Assembly: GCA_016210895.1 (NCBI GenBank)
Contig: JACQTG010000242.1
Span: 1 to 9,868 of the forward strand
Source of the DNA: Acidobacteriota bacterium
GTDB lineage: Bacteria; Acidobacteriota; Terriglobia; Acidoferrales; 2-02-FULL-67-57
Direction: 5' to 3'
Length of the DNA stretch: 9,868 nt
This document shows, one piece after another, positions 1-6,514 of this stretch. Position numbers and translations under genes: made by a program. A model generated the notes under the pieces. That model saw nothing but the letters and a program-made list of their open reading frames with translations, was not told the origin of the DNA and made no database searches. How positions within the stretch are numbered: position 1 is the first letter of the stretch; each line of letters starts with the position of its first letter.

Positions 1-1218
1 GCAACGCGCCACCTCGATGATGTCCTGCTGCGTGTAGCCGCCGTCTACGCCCAGGGTGTGGAGTTCCAACAGCTCGCGGGCGTAGTTTTCGTTCAACCCC
101 AGGCGGCGCTGCTGTTGTTGCTGTTGGGGTCGGCGCTGCATCTGGCCGGCGCGCGGGCCGCGGCGGTTGCCGCGCACTGCTTGCAGCAGGCGTAGCCGCT
201 GCTCGAGCGACATCTCGTCGCCAAACATTTCGTTTCGGCCACGTCGGCCTCGCGGCTCGCCCTCGGGCCCAAGGTAGCGGGCCGGGTCGAGCCCCTGGTT
301 GCGCAGGATTTGCGCGTAGAGTTGGCCGGGATTGATGCCGTCGGCGAACGCGCTTTCAAGGTAGCGCCGGCGGAGCGCCCGCGGGTCAACGTCCGCCTTT
401 GGATCGACGCTCATCCAGTTGTCGAGGTAGAAGAGCATGGCCGGGTGGTGGGCGGTGGCGCCGAGCAGGTCACGGAATTTCCCCAGCGCGTGCGGCCGGA
501 TGGCGTCGTACTCGTAGGAAGTGGTCAGGTGGCGGTCGGCGCCTTTGCCGAAAAAGACGTTGAAGTGATTGAACCAGAAGTCGGTCATCACTTCCTGGAG
601 CTGCCGCTCGCTCGAAAGGGCGCGGATTAGTTTTGCCTGCGAGAGTTCGACCAGGATGCGCTGCGGCCCGCGACGCGCTTCTTCGCCCATCCGCTCGCGC
701 CGCCGCTCCGGTGACGCTTCCTCCCGGTTTGTGTCACCGCCGGCAGGCTGTCGGCGGTTGGCCGGACGCAGGCCCAGCTCCTCGGCGATTTCGCGCGCGC
801 CCGAATCGCGCGCGCCCGATTCCGGGTCCATGCCCGCGCGGATGGCCAACTGGCGCGAGAGTTGCCGCAAGAGTTGCGGGGGCGGGTAGGCGACGACCAA
901 CTCGGTGGGTGACATTCGCAGGGTTTCAAAGCTCTCGAGGCGCGCCTCGACCTCGGTGTCGGGGAGGGACGTGGGATTAAGCTGTTGCTCGATGTAGGCG
1001 CCGATGCCCATCTTCTGCACCCGCTCGGCATCGTCCGGGCGCGGCCCGAACCCGAGACGGTTCAGCAGGTGGAGAATCTTCTGCTCCTCGCTGAGCGTTT
1101 TGGTGCGGTTGCCCCCTTCGTCGAGCCCCGTGGCCCCGGCCACGGGGACTGTCGGAGCAATGAGGAGGAGGGCAAGGAAAGAGGCGAGGCTACGGCGCAC
1201 GGGCAAACTCAATGGCAT
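1..1218 (-). CDS. DUF1800 family secreted protein, N-terminal part (runs off left edge)
   Basis: I translated this from the minus strand: it is open for 406 codons from an ATG at 1218-1216 to the window edge with no stop, so the C-terminus is missing. A GAGGAG ribosome binding site (1225-1230) lies 6 bases upstream of the ATG. Residues 7-28 form a signal peptide (two Arg, a Leu/Ala core, an AGA-like cleavage site), so the product should be exported. DUF1800 signatures follow in order: LLNRLGFGPRP at 51-61, FWFNHFNVF at 214-222, LGKFRDLLGATAHHPAM at 245-261, and GLNENYARELLELHTLG at 374-390. Between them sit Arg/Glu/Gly-rich inserts (about 130-190 and 270-372), the second ending in six glutamines (365-370). 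The biochemical function of DUF1800 is unknown; members are often encoded beside a DUF1501 gene, which would lie beyond the left edge. Family call is confident; role is not known. Confidence 0.93.
   Translation of the reverse strand, partial: MPLSLPVRRSLASFLALLLIAPTVPVAGATGLDEGGNRTKTLSEEQKILHLLNRLGFGPRPDDAERVQKMGIGAYIEQQLNPTSLPDTEVEARLESFETLRMSPTELVVAYPPPQLLRQLSRQLAIRAGMDPESGARDSGAREIAEELGLRPANRRQPAGGDTNREEASPERRRERMGEEARRGPQRILVELSQAKLIRALSSERQLQEVMTDFWFNHFNVFFGKGADRHLTTSYEYDAIRPHALGKFRDLLGATAHHPAMLFYLDNWMSVDPKADVDPRALRRRYLESAFADGINPGQLYAQILRNQGLDPARYLGPEGEPRGRRGRNEMFGDEMSLEQRLRLLQAVRGNRRGPRAGQMQRRPQQQQQQRRLGLNENYARELLELHTLGVDGGYTQQDIIEVARC
791..820. repeat. 15-bp tandem duplication inside the DUF1800 gene
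   Basis: Two adjacent 15-base units, TCGCGCGCGCCCGAA and TCGCGCGCGCCCGAT, differ only in the last base. On the coding strand they give the repeated peptide SGAR followed by D or E (about residues 134-143). The copy is in frame and lies in a charged, poorly conserved insert, so it probably arose by slippage and is tolerated in a loop. Confidence 0.6.
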
Positions 1219-1332
1219 CGCCTACTCCTCAACTGGATAAGCCCTGCTGAAACCTATAACCCGGAGGGCGGCGAAAAGTTGCAGGAAGACTCGCGCACGC
1301 TCGCGGTGTTAGAAAGATAGGAGAGGAAAGCG

Positions 1333-1710
1333 ATGAGATTCTATGGGAAATTCGGCCTACTGGCGCTCCCGCTCGGGCTGACTCTGTTGTTCACCGCAGA
1401 GGCGCCCGTCGACTTCGCTTCTCTCGACTGTGCTCGGGACAGGCAGGGCGAGCAGAGAACACAGAGGAAGAGGATTGAGGCGACCGGCTGCGTGGTCAAG
1501 GGAGTCGAGGCGGGCTGCCTGACGGTCGTGACGCGCGATGGGACGAAATACAACATCTTCGCCGAGCCCAAGCCCGCCGTCGGCACCTGGATTCGTATCC
1601 GCGGCACTCGCCACGACGGGCCCGCCATCTGCATGGAAGGTATCCCCGTAAAGGTAGAAAGCTGGAAGCAACTCGCCTCCCGCTGCCCGCGCAAGACCCG
1701 TGACTGGTGA
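1333..1710 (+). CDS. small exported protein with a Cys-containing beta-rich domain, unknown function
   Basis: A 125-residue ORF from an ATG with a purine-rich ribosome binding site (AGGAGAGGAAAG, 1319-1330) 2 bases upstream, so translation is likely. Residues 1-22 look like a signal peptide (Arg/Lys, then LLALPLGLTLLF). Residues 46-112 form a compact domain with alternating hydrophobic residues, a DG-TKY turn and a VGTWIRIRG strand, which suggests a small beta-barrel of OB-fold type; that fold is inferred from the pattern only. Cysteines lie at 33, 53, 62, 100 and 118; 53, 62 and 100 are in the domain and could form disulfides after export. It resembles the small secreted proteins of unknown function common in Acidobacteriota, but I cannot name the family with certainty. 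Oddities: residues about 20-47 are encoded by what looks like an interspersed repeat (1390-1470), and the last five codons plus the stop fall in a heptamer array (1696-1737). It diverges from the DUF1800 gene and converges on xerC. Confidence 0.75.
   Translation: MRFYGKFGLLALPLGLTLLFTAEAPVDFASLDCARDRQGEQRTQRKRIEATGCVVKGVEAGCLTVVTRDGTKYNIFAEPKPAVGTWIRIRGTRHDGPAICMEGIPVKVESWKQLASRCPRKTRDW
1390..1470. repeat. putative interspersed repeat lying in frame within the small exported protein gene
   Basis: Read on the minus strand, this stretch contains CTCTGTGTTCTCTGC, then CCTGTCCCGAGCACAGTCGA, then CTCTGCGGTGAACA. I recognise these phrases as common short intergenic repeats in bacterial genomes; here the middle one appears nested in the outer one. 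That is recognition from memory, not a search. The encoded residues, a polar Arg/Gln-rich linker after the signal peptide, do not look like the rest of the protein. Confidence 0.45.
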
Positions 1711-1737
1711 CTTGTAGCTCGTGATCCGTGCCCCGTG
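1696..1737. repeat. degenerate heptamer tandem array (six units)
   Basis: On the minus strand the sequence divides into six consecutive 7-base units: CACGGGG, CACGGAT, CACGAGC, TACAAGT, CACCAGT, CACGGGT, with a consensus near CACGRGT. The array overlaps the 3' end of the small exported protein gene, supplying its last codons and its TGA stop (1708-1710), and continues into the convergent spacer. Such CACGAGT-type heptamer strings are recurrent intergenic elements in some GC-rich genomes. Function unknown. Confidence 0.6.
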
Positions 1738-1752
1738 AATTTCCCTCGGCGG

Positions 1753-1772
1753 GTCACGGCTTCAGCCGTGAC
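1753..1772. repeat. perfect 9-bp inverted repeat (REP-like palindrome)
   Basis: GTCACGGCT and AGCCGTGAC flank a 2-base centre; as a hairpin this is an 8-bp stem with a TTCA tetraloop. It lies 42 bases past the stop of the small exported protein and could act as a 3'-end stabiliser or weak terminator on that transcript, although no T-run follows. The ACGGCTGAAGCCGT core is of a kind I associate with interspersed repeats of Acidobacteriota. Confidence 0.6.
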
Positions 1773-1791
1773 ATCAGCGGCAGGAAGAAAC

Positions 1792-1809
1792 GCAGGGCTT
1801 TAGCCCCTG
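1792..1809. repeat. second palindrome in the convergent spacer (possible xerC terminator)
   Basis: GGGCT-TT-AGCCC, extended to CAG and CTG arms with one unpaired base. Read in the xerC direction it is a stem-loop about 36 bases past the xerC stop, followed by CGTTTCTT, a weak T-rich tail. It may end xerC transcription, but the GGGGCTAAAGCCC core next to the other palindrome looks more like half of a composite interspersed repeat. Confidence 0.45.
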
Positions 1810-1844
1810 AAGTTACTCTAACCTAGAGAATCTCATGGGGCTCT

Positions 1845-2774
1845 TTAGGCTCTTGGGTGGGCGCGGTCGTAGACCTCCATCAGGTGCTTGATGGACACGG
1901 CGGTGTACTTCTGCGTAGTGGACAGGGACTTGTGGCCGAGCAGCTCCTGGATGGCGCGGAGATCAGCGCCTTCGTGAAGCAGGTGCGTGGCGAAGGCATG
2001 GCGGAGGGCGTGCGGGTGGAGGTCCCAGTTGGGCTCGAAGAGGCGCGCATACTTCTCGACGATTTTCTGCAGCCAGCGCGTCGTCAGCCGCCGGCCTTGC
2101 GGGTTGATGAAGAGCGCCTCGGTGGGGCGCTTGCCGGCGGCGACAACGTCGCTGCGCACTTCGAGGTAGTCTTCGAGCGCTGCTCGCGCCTTCGAGCCGA
2201 ACGGCACCTGGCGCTCCCGACGGCCCTTGCCGCGCACCCGCACGACTTGTTCTTTCAGGTCCAGTTCGGTGAGGTCGAGCCCGACGAGCTCGCCTGCGCG
2301 CAGGCCGGAGGCATAGAGCAGCTCGAGCAGGGCACGGTCGCGCCGCAGGAGGCGCTGGGCGGCTGCCCGGCGGGTTTCTGGTTGCGCAATTCGCGCAGGC
2401 CTCTCCGCCAGAGCGTCGAGGAAGCGGTTGACCTGCTCGGCGGTCAGGACTCTGGGCACGCGCCGCGGCAGCTTTGGCGTGCGCACGAGGCGCGCGGGGT
2501 TTTCCTGGAGCCAGCGGTCGCGCACGCAGAAGCGGAAGAACGAGCGCAAGGTGGCGAGCTTGCGGGCAATCGAGGTCTTTTCCAGTTTCTGGTCGTAGAG
2601 CGCGCCCAGGTATTCGCGGATTTCGTCGCGGCCGATGTCCTTGAGCGCCGTACGCGTTTGGGCGAAGTAAGCGGCAAACTGGGCCAAGTCGCTCGCGTAG
2701 TTGCGCAGTGTGTGGGGGCTGGCGTTGCGTTCATTGCGCAGGTAGGTGAGGAAGCTTCGAATCGCCTCGCGCAT
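1845..2774 (-). CDS. xerC: site-specific tyrosine recombinase XerC
   Basis: Resolves chromosome dimers at dif with a partner recombinase (XerD) during cell division. The product is 309 residues, close to the usual 300. The N-terminal SAM-like, DNA-binding domain (about 1-95) has the typical FLTYLRNERNASPHTLRNY (8-26). The catalytic domain carries all expected residues: R159 (SGLRAGEL), K183 (GKGRRER), H255 and R258 (HPHALRHAF), H281 (LLGHKSL) and the nucleophile Y290 (TQKYTAV). I chose the ATG at 2774-2772 because a GAGGA sequence sits 8 bases upstream and the protein then begins where XerC usually does; an in-frame ATG at 2783 and a TTG at 2810 (with GGGAGG 10 bases upstream) are alternatives adding 3 or 12 residues. 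It is a stand-alone gene here, diverging from a membrane protein gene. XerC versus XerD cannot be fixed by sequence alone, but the topA neighbourhood favours XerC. No sign of a mobile-element integrase context. Confidence 0.94.
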   Translation of the reverse strand: MREAIRSFLTYLRNERNASPHTLRNYASDLAQFAAYFAQTRTALKDIGRDEIREYLGALYDQKLEKTSIARKLATLRSFFRFCVRDRWLQENPARLVRTPKLPRRVPRVLTAEQVNRFLDALAERPARIAQPETRRAAAQRLLRRDRALLELLYASGLRAGELVGLDLTELDLKEQVVRVRGKGRRERQVPFGSKARAALEDYLEVRSDVVAAGKRPTEALFINPQGRRLTTRWLQKIVEKYARLFEPNWDLHPHALRHAFATHLLHEGADLRAIQELLGHKSLSTTQKYTAVSIKHLMEVYDRAHPRA

Positions 2775-2833
2775 TGGTGTCATCCTCAGCCCACGTGCGG
2801 CAGGCGTCAATGGGAATTTGCCTCCCGACCGAG

Positions 2834-2839
2834 TAGAAT
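2834..2839 (+). promoter_or_regulatory. possible -10 element (TAGAAT) for the four-helix membrane protein
   Basis: TAGAAT matches the sigma-70 -10 consensus at five of six bases and lies 44 bases before the ATG at 2884 in an otherwise GC-rich 109-base divergent spacer. No good -35 box is present at 16-18 bases. The opposite strand reads TATTCT at the same spot, so one AT-rich island could serve both this gene and xerC. Confidence 0.25.
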
Positions 2840-2883
2840 AGGCGCGGACTCACCGGATAGCCAGTTCGCGCAAGGGGGGCGGG

Positions 2884-3315
2884 ATGCTCGACTGGAAAAA
2901 ATACTTGGTTGCCGTGATTGGGGTGTTCGTGGTGTCGGCGGTAGCGGGCTACGTCACTCACGAGGTGCTGCTGGCAGGCGACTACGCGGGCTCGACCCTC
3001 TGGCGCACCCAGGAAGAGCTCTGGAAGCGGATGATCCTGGTGTACTTTGCCCAGCTCATCTTCGCGCTCGCCTTCTGCTACGTCTACACAAAAGGCCTGG
3101 AAGCGGGGAAAAGCTGGCTGGGCCAGGGGATCCGCTATGGGCTGTTGATCGCCACGCTGCTGTTTGTCCCCGGCTCGCTGGTGCTTTACGCCGTGCTGAA
3201 GCTCGAGCTAACCATGGCCTTGAAGTGGATGGTGTTCGGCTACGGCCAGATGCTGCTGGCGGGTATTGTGGCCGCAGCCATCTACCAGCCACCCCCGCGC
3301 TTGCCGCATCCCTGA
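2884..3315 (+). CDS. four-helix integral membrane protein, unknown function
   Basis: A 143-residue ORF with a strong ribosome binding site (AAGGGGGG, 2872-2879) 4 bases before the ATG. Four hydrophobic segments can be seen at about 7-30, 50-70, 84-105 and 112-134, so nearly the whole protein lies in the inner membrane. Between helices 1 and 2 is a polar loop with HEVLLAGDY (26-34) and LWRTQEELWKRM (39-50); after helix 2 comes the motif GLEAGKSWLGQGIRYG (71-86). The combination of an H-x-VLL segment, a Trp-Arg motif and a GKSWLGQGxRYG loop resembles a family of small uncharacterised bacterial membrane proteins, which I cannot name securely. There is no enzymatic motif. The C-terminus is proline-rich (QPPPRLPHP). 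The gene stands alone, diverges from xerC, and ends 13 bases from the stop of the convergent RND pump gene, so it is not part of either unit. Confidence 0.85.
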   Translation: MLDWKKYLVAVIGVFVVSAVAGYVTHEVLLAGDYAGSTLWRTQEELWKRMILVYFAQLIFALAFCYVYTKGLEAGKSWLGQGIRYGLLIATLLFVPGSLVLYAVLKLELTMALKWMVFGYGQMLLAGIVAAAIYQPPPRLPHP

Positions 3316-3332
3316 GCCGCCGGTAGGCTCAG
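3312..3332. terminator. shared stem-loop at a convergent gene end (possible bidirectional terminator)
   Basis: CTGAGCC (3312-3318) and GGCTCAG (3326-3332) form a 7-bp stem with a 7-base loop. Each arm contains a stop codon: TGA of the membrane protein at 3313-3315 and, on the minus strand, TGA of the RND pump at 3331-3329. The position between convergent genes fits a bidirectional terminator, but neither side has a T-run, so intrinsic termination is doubtful. Confidence 0.35.
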
Positions 3333-6300
3333 TCGTCCGCTTCTCCCGGTGTCAGGGCGCCCACCCGAGCCGCCAACGCGGCGCGTACGCTCATTCCTAG
3401 GCTGAACATGGCCGGGACAAGAAACAGCGTGAACACCGTGGAGACGATCAACCCGCCCAGCACCACCGAGCCCAGGCCGCGGTAGAGCTCCGAGCCGGCT
3501 CCTGGGAAAAGCACCAGCGGGAGCATCCCGAAGACGGTGGTACTGACGGTCATAAAGATGGGGCGGAGGCGGTTGCGCACAGCCTCGCGGATGGCCTCGC
3601 GCGGCTCAAGCCCTTCGTCGCGGATGTGGTTGAGCGACTGGTGGACGATGAGGATGGCGTTGTTGACCACGATGCCGACCAGGATGACGAAGCCGAGCAT
3701 GGTGAGCACGTCCAGCGCCTGATAGCTGAGGAAGGCGTTCACCGCCCCCAACCCCAGGAAGCCGCCCAGCGCCGCCAGGGGCACGCTGAAGAGAATCACA
3801 AACGGATAGAGAAAGCTTTCAAACAGCGCTGCCATCAGCAAGTAGCTGATGACGATAACCAGCACGAAGTTCCAGCGCAGGGCGCGGCCGGTCTGGGCGA
3901 GCTTGTCGGCCGTGCCACTCATAGCAGTGTGGTAGAGGCCGCCCAACTCGCCCCGGTCGCGCAGCGGCTGGAGGATTTCGCCCTCGATCGTGTCCATGGC
4001 CGCTTCCAGCGGCATCTGCTCAGGCGGGATCACGCGGATCGTGATCGCCCGGTCGCGTTCGACGTGGTTGATCTGCACCGGTCCGGTCAGGACCTCCACG
4101 TCGGCCACCGAGCCGAGAGTGACGAGTCGCCCGTCAGGCGCGGCAATGGGAATCATCTCCAGCACGTGGGTGCGGGTGGCGTACTCGTCCTGGCCTCGGA
4201 GCATCAGGTCAATTTCTCTTCCCTCGTACTGATAGTCGCTGACCTTGGCTCCGTCCACCAAGGCATTGACGGCAAAGCCCAATTCGCGGTTGGAAATGGC
4301 TACGTCGGCAGCGCGGCGGCGGTGGGTGACGACGCGCACTTCCGGGTTGCCCAGGTCGAGGCTCGGAATCGGCTGGGCTTGCGCGCCCGGGATCTTTTGC
4401 ATCACCTGCCCGAAGATCTGCCCGCCCAACCCGATCAACTGCTCGAGTTCGGGGCCGGTGATTTCGATGTCAATCAAGCGCCCTCCGCCCGCGCCGCGCT
4501 GAAAGAGGCTGGCTTGGTTGACGATGCCAAAAGTGCCTGGGATGCCACGGATCGCCTGCTGGACGACGGGGATTAACTCCCGCACACGGTCGGGGTCGTT
4601 CGATCGCGCGCCCATGAAGACTTGGCGGCCCCAGCCCACATACCAGAAGGTGTTGACGCCGCCGCCGGGCTGCGCCAGTGCCTCGGGCGTGCGGGGTTCA
4701 GGGCGCCAGATCGGTGCCAGCACCGGCTCCATCGTGTCGCGCATCCGTGCCACTTCCGCGTGGTTGTAGCCGGGCGGAGGCAGGAGGATGGCGAAGACCA
4801 AGTTGGTGTTGCCGGTGGGCAGGTACTCGGCCTTGGGCATCAGCAGGTAGGCGAGCAGGATGGGAGTAAGAGTGAGCACGGCGATGGTGGCGAGGCGGCG
4901 CGGGGTGGTGCCGCAAATCCAGTAGACCGTATTCGGCACGCGCTCGGCCAGCCGGCGGATGACCGGTGCGAACCCGAACAGATTGTGGAAGCCGTGGGCG
5001 CCGTAGTGCGACTCATCTTTGACTGCACGGAGAATCTTGTTAGAAAGGCTCGGCACGACGGTGATTGAGACGATCAGGCTCAGCCCCACTGAGCAACTGA
5101 TGGCGATGGCGATGTCCCGGAAGAGCTGGCCGGCTTCCTCTTGGATGAACACCACCGGAACGAAGACCGCCACGGTCGTCAGCGTGCTCGCCAAGACCGC
5201 GCCCCAGACTTCGCGCGCGCCGTCGAAGGCGGCCTGGAAGCGCGGCTTGCCCATCTGGCGGTGGCGGTAGATGTTCTCCAGCACCACAATCGAGTTGTCC
5301 ACCACCATGCCGGAGGCAAAGGCCATTCCCGCCAGGCTGATCACGTTGAGCGTGCGGTCGAACCACACCATTACCATGAAGGTTCCGATGAGGCTGACCG
5401 GGATGGCGACGGCGATGACCAGCGTGCTGGTGACGCTGCGCAGAAAGAGCAGCAGGATGAGGACGGCGAGCGTGCCACCCAGGAGCAGACTTTGCCGGAC
5501 CAGCCCGATGGAGCTGTAGATGTATTCGGTTTCGTCGAAGACGATGCTCAGTTCCAGCCCGCGGGGCCGGAGCAGGTCGTGGTTGACCTCCTCGACGCTG
5601 CGGCGCAGCCCTTCCATTACCTTGAGCACGTTCGAGCCGGTTTCCCGCAGCGCGTTCATCACCAGGACGCGGGAATCTCGCTGCCAGCAGACGGCGTCGG
5701 ACTTGCGGTAGCCGAGCTCGACGCGGGCGACGTCCCGGACGTAGATGGGAACGCCGTTGCGGTAGGCGATGATGACGTTGGAGATTTCCTCCGGCGAGGA
5801 ATACTCCCCTACGGTGCGCACCAGGTAGCGGCGCTTGCCTTCGTCGAAGTCGCCGCCGCTGAAGTCCCGGTTCTCCCGGTCGAGCGCGTCGCCCATCTCC
5901 CTAAGCGTCACCTGGCGGGCCGCCAGCGCCGCCGGATCCACAATTACCTGCATCTCCCGCTCGCGGCCGCAGTAGATGTTGACCATGCCCACGCCCGGGA
6001 CGCGCTCGAGTCTGGGCTTGATTTCGTTGTCCGCGTCTTCGTAGAGGGTGGCAATGTCGCCCTGAAAGCCCCCGCCGGGGATGGGCTGTATGACCATCCA
6101 GGCAATAGCGCTGGATTCCAGGTTGACACTGGAGACAACCGGCTTGTCGGCATCCTCGGGATAGCGCCGAACCTGCTCCAGGCGGTTGGAGACTTTTAGC
6201 AGGGCCGTGTCCAGGTCGGTGCCGACCTGGAAAGTCAGAATCACCTGGCCGAAGTTCTCGAAGCTCTGGCTTTCGAGCTTGGTCAGGCCTTCGACGCCCT

Positions 6301-6514
6301 TCAGTTGCTCTTCCTGTTCCTGAGTGATTTCCCGCTCGATTTCGTAGGGACTGGCACCGGGCCAGAAGGTGCGTACGGTGATTTGCGGCTCGTCCACGTT
6401 GGGGGTGAGCTGGATGGGGATGCGAAACAGGGCAATGGTGCCGAACAGCACGAGCAGAATCACGCCCACCGCCGTCGTGACCGGATAGCGAATCGCGGAT
6501 TCGATGATCTTCAT
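3329..6514 (-). CDS. RND-family efflux pump, inner-membrane permease subunit (AcrB/HAE1-like)
   Basis: A 1061-residue protein of full family length; proton-driven export of hydrophobic compounds across the envelope as a trimer with a membrane fusion protein and an outer-membrane channel. The N-terminus MKIIESAIRYPVTTAV begins TM1; the first periplasmic loop holds the porter region (about 35-335), with VSSVNLESSAIAWMVIQP at 127-144. TM2-TM6 span about 337-495, including GMVVDNSIVVLEN (402-414) in TM4. The second periplasmic half is about 560-870, and TM8-TM12 follow to 1040, with VGIVVNNAILIVHQ (946-959) in TM10 and RLRP (982-985). Aligned by motif to AcrB, D407 is kept (D406) but D408 is N407 and K940 is N951; an Arg matching R971 is kept (R984). 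Its ATG overlaps the stop of the upstream membrane fusion gene by 4 bases (ATGA), implying coupled translation. Substrate cannot be told. The heavy-metal (CusA) type is less likely, because its TM4 signature is absent. Confidence 0.96.
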   Translation of the reverse strand: MKIIESAIRYPVTTAVGVILLVLFGTIALFRIPIQLTPNVDEPQITVRTFWPGASPYEIEREITQEQEEQLKGVEGLTKLESQSFENFGQVILTFQVGTDLDTALLKVSNRLEQVRRYPEDADKPVVSSVNLESSAIAWMVIQPIPGGGFQGDIATLYEDADNEIKPRLERVPGVGMVNIYCGREREMQVIVDPAALAARQVTLREMGDALDRENRDFSGGDFDEGKRRYLVRTVGEYSSPEEISNVIIAYRNGVPIYVRDVARVELGYRKSDAVCWQRDSRVLVMNALRETGSNVLKVMEGLRRSVEEVNHDLLRPRGLELSIVFDETEYIYSSIGLVRQSLLLGGTLAVLILLLFLRSVTSTLVIAVAIPVSLIGTFMVMVWFDRTLNVISLAGMAFASGMVVDNSIVVLENIYRHRQMGKPRFQAAFDGAREVWGAVLASTLTTVAVFVPVVFIQEEAGQLFRDIAIAISCSVGLSLIVSITVVPSLSNKILRAVKDESHYGAHGFHNLFGFAPVIRRLAERVPNTVYWICGTTPRRLATIAVLTLTPILLAYLLMPKAEYLPTGNTNLVFAILLPPPGYNHAEVARMRDTMEPVLAPIWRPEPRTPEALAQPGGGVNTFWYVGWGRQVFMGARSNDPDRVRELIPVVQQAIRGIPGTFGIVNQASLFQRGAGGGRLIDIEITGPELEQLIGLGGQIFGQVMQKIPGAQAQPIPSLDLGNPEVRVVTHRRRAADVAISNRELGFAVNALVDGAKVSDYQYEGREIDLMLRGQDEYATRTHVLEMIPIAAPDGRLVTLGSVADVEVLTGPVQINHVERDRAITIRVIPPEQMPLEAAMDTIEGEILQPLRDRGELGGLYHTAMSGTADKLAQTGRALRWNFVLVIVISYLLMAALFESFLYPFVILFSVPLAALGGFLGLGAVNAFLSYQALDVLTMLGFVILVGIVVNNAILIVHQSLNHIRDEGLEPREAIREAVRNRLRPIFMTVSTTVFGMLPLVLFPGAGSELYRGLGSVVLGGLIVSTVFTLFLVPAMFSLGMSVRAALAARVGALTPGEADD

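Noticed and set aside
310..1320. Several plus- and minus-strand ORFs of 78-134 codons in the left part
   Set aside because: All are shadows of the DUF1800 gene, which is open through the window edge and carries conserved motifs along its full length.
1219..1332. Divergent promoters between the DUF1800 gene and the small exported protein gene
   Set aside because: A TATAGGT-like sequence occurs on the minus strand (about 1256-1262) but has no convincing -35 partner, and nothing matched well on the plus strand.
1857..3326. 489-codon plus-strand ORF opposite xerC
   Set aside because: It mirrors the xerC codons on the other strand, runs into the four-helix membrane gene in a different frame, and shows no domain. 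XerC on the minus strand has every catalytic residue. GC-rich third positions keep antisense frames open.
3626..6199. Plus-strand ORFs of 316 (3626-4576) and 352 (5141-6199) codons opposite the RND gene
   Set aside because: Composition is His/Asp/Gln/Val-rich as expected from reverse-complemented RND codons, there is no ribosome binding site or recognisable domain, and the RND gene is continuous and full length.
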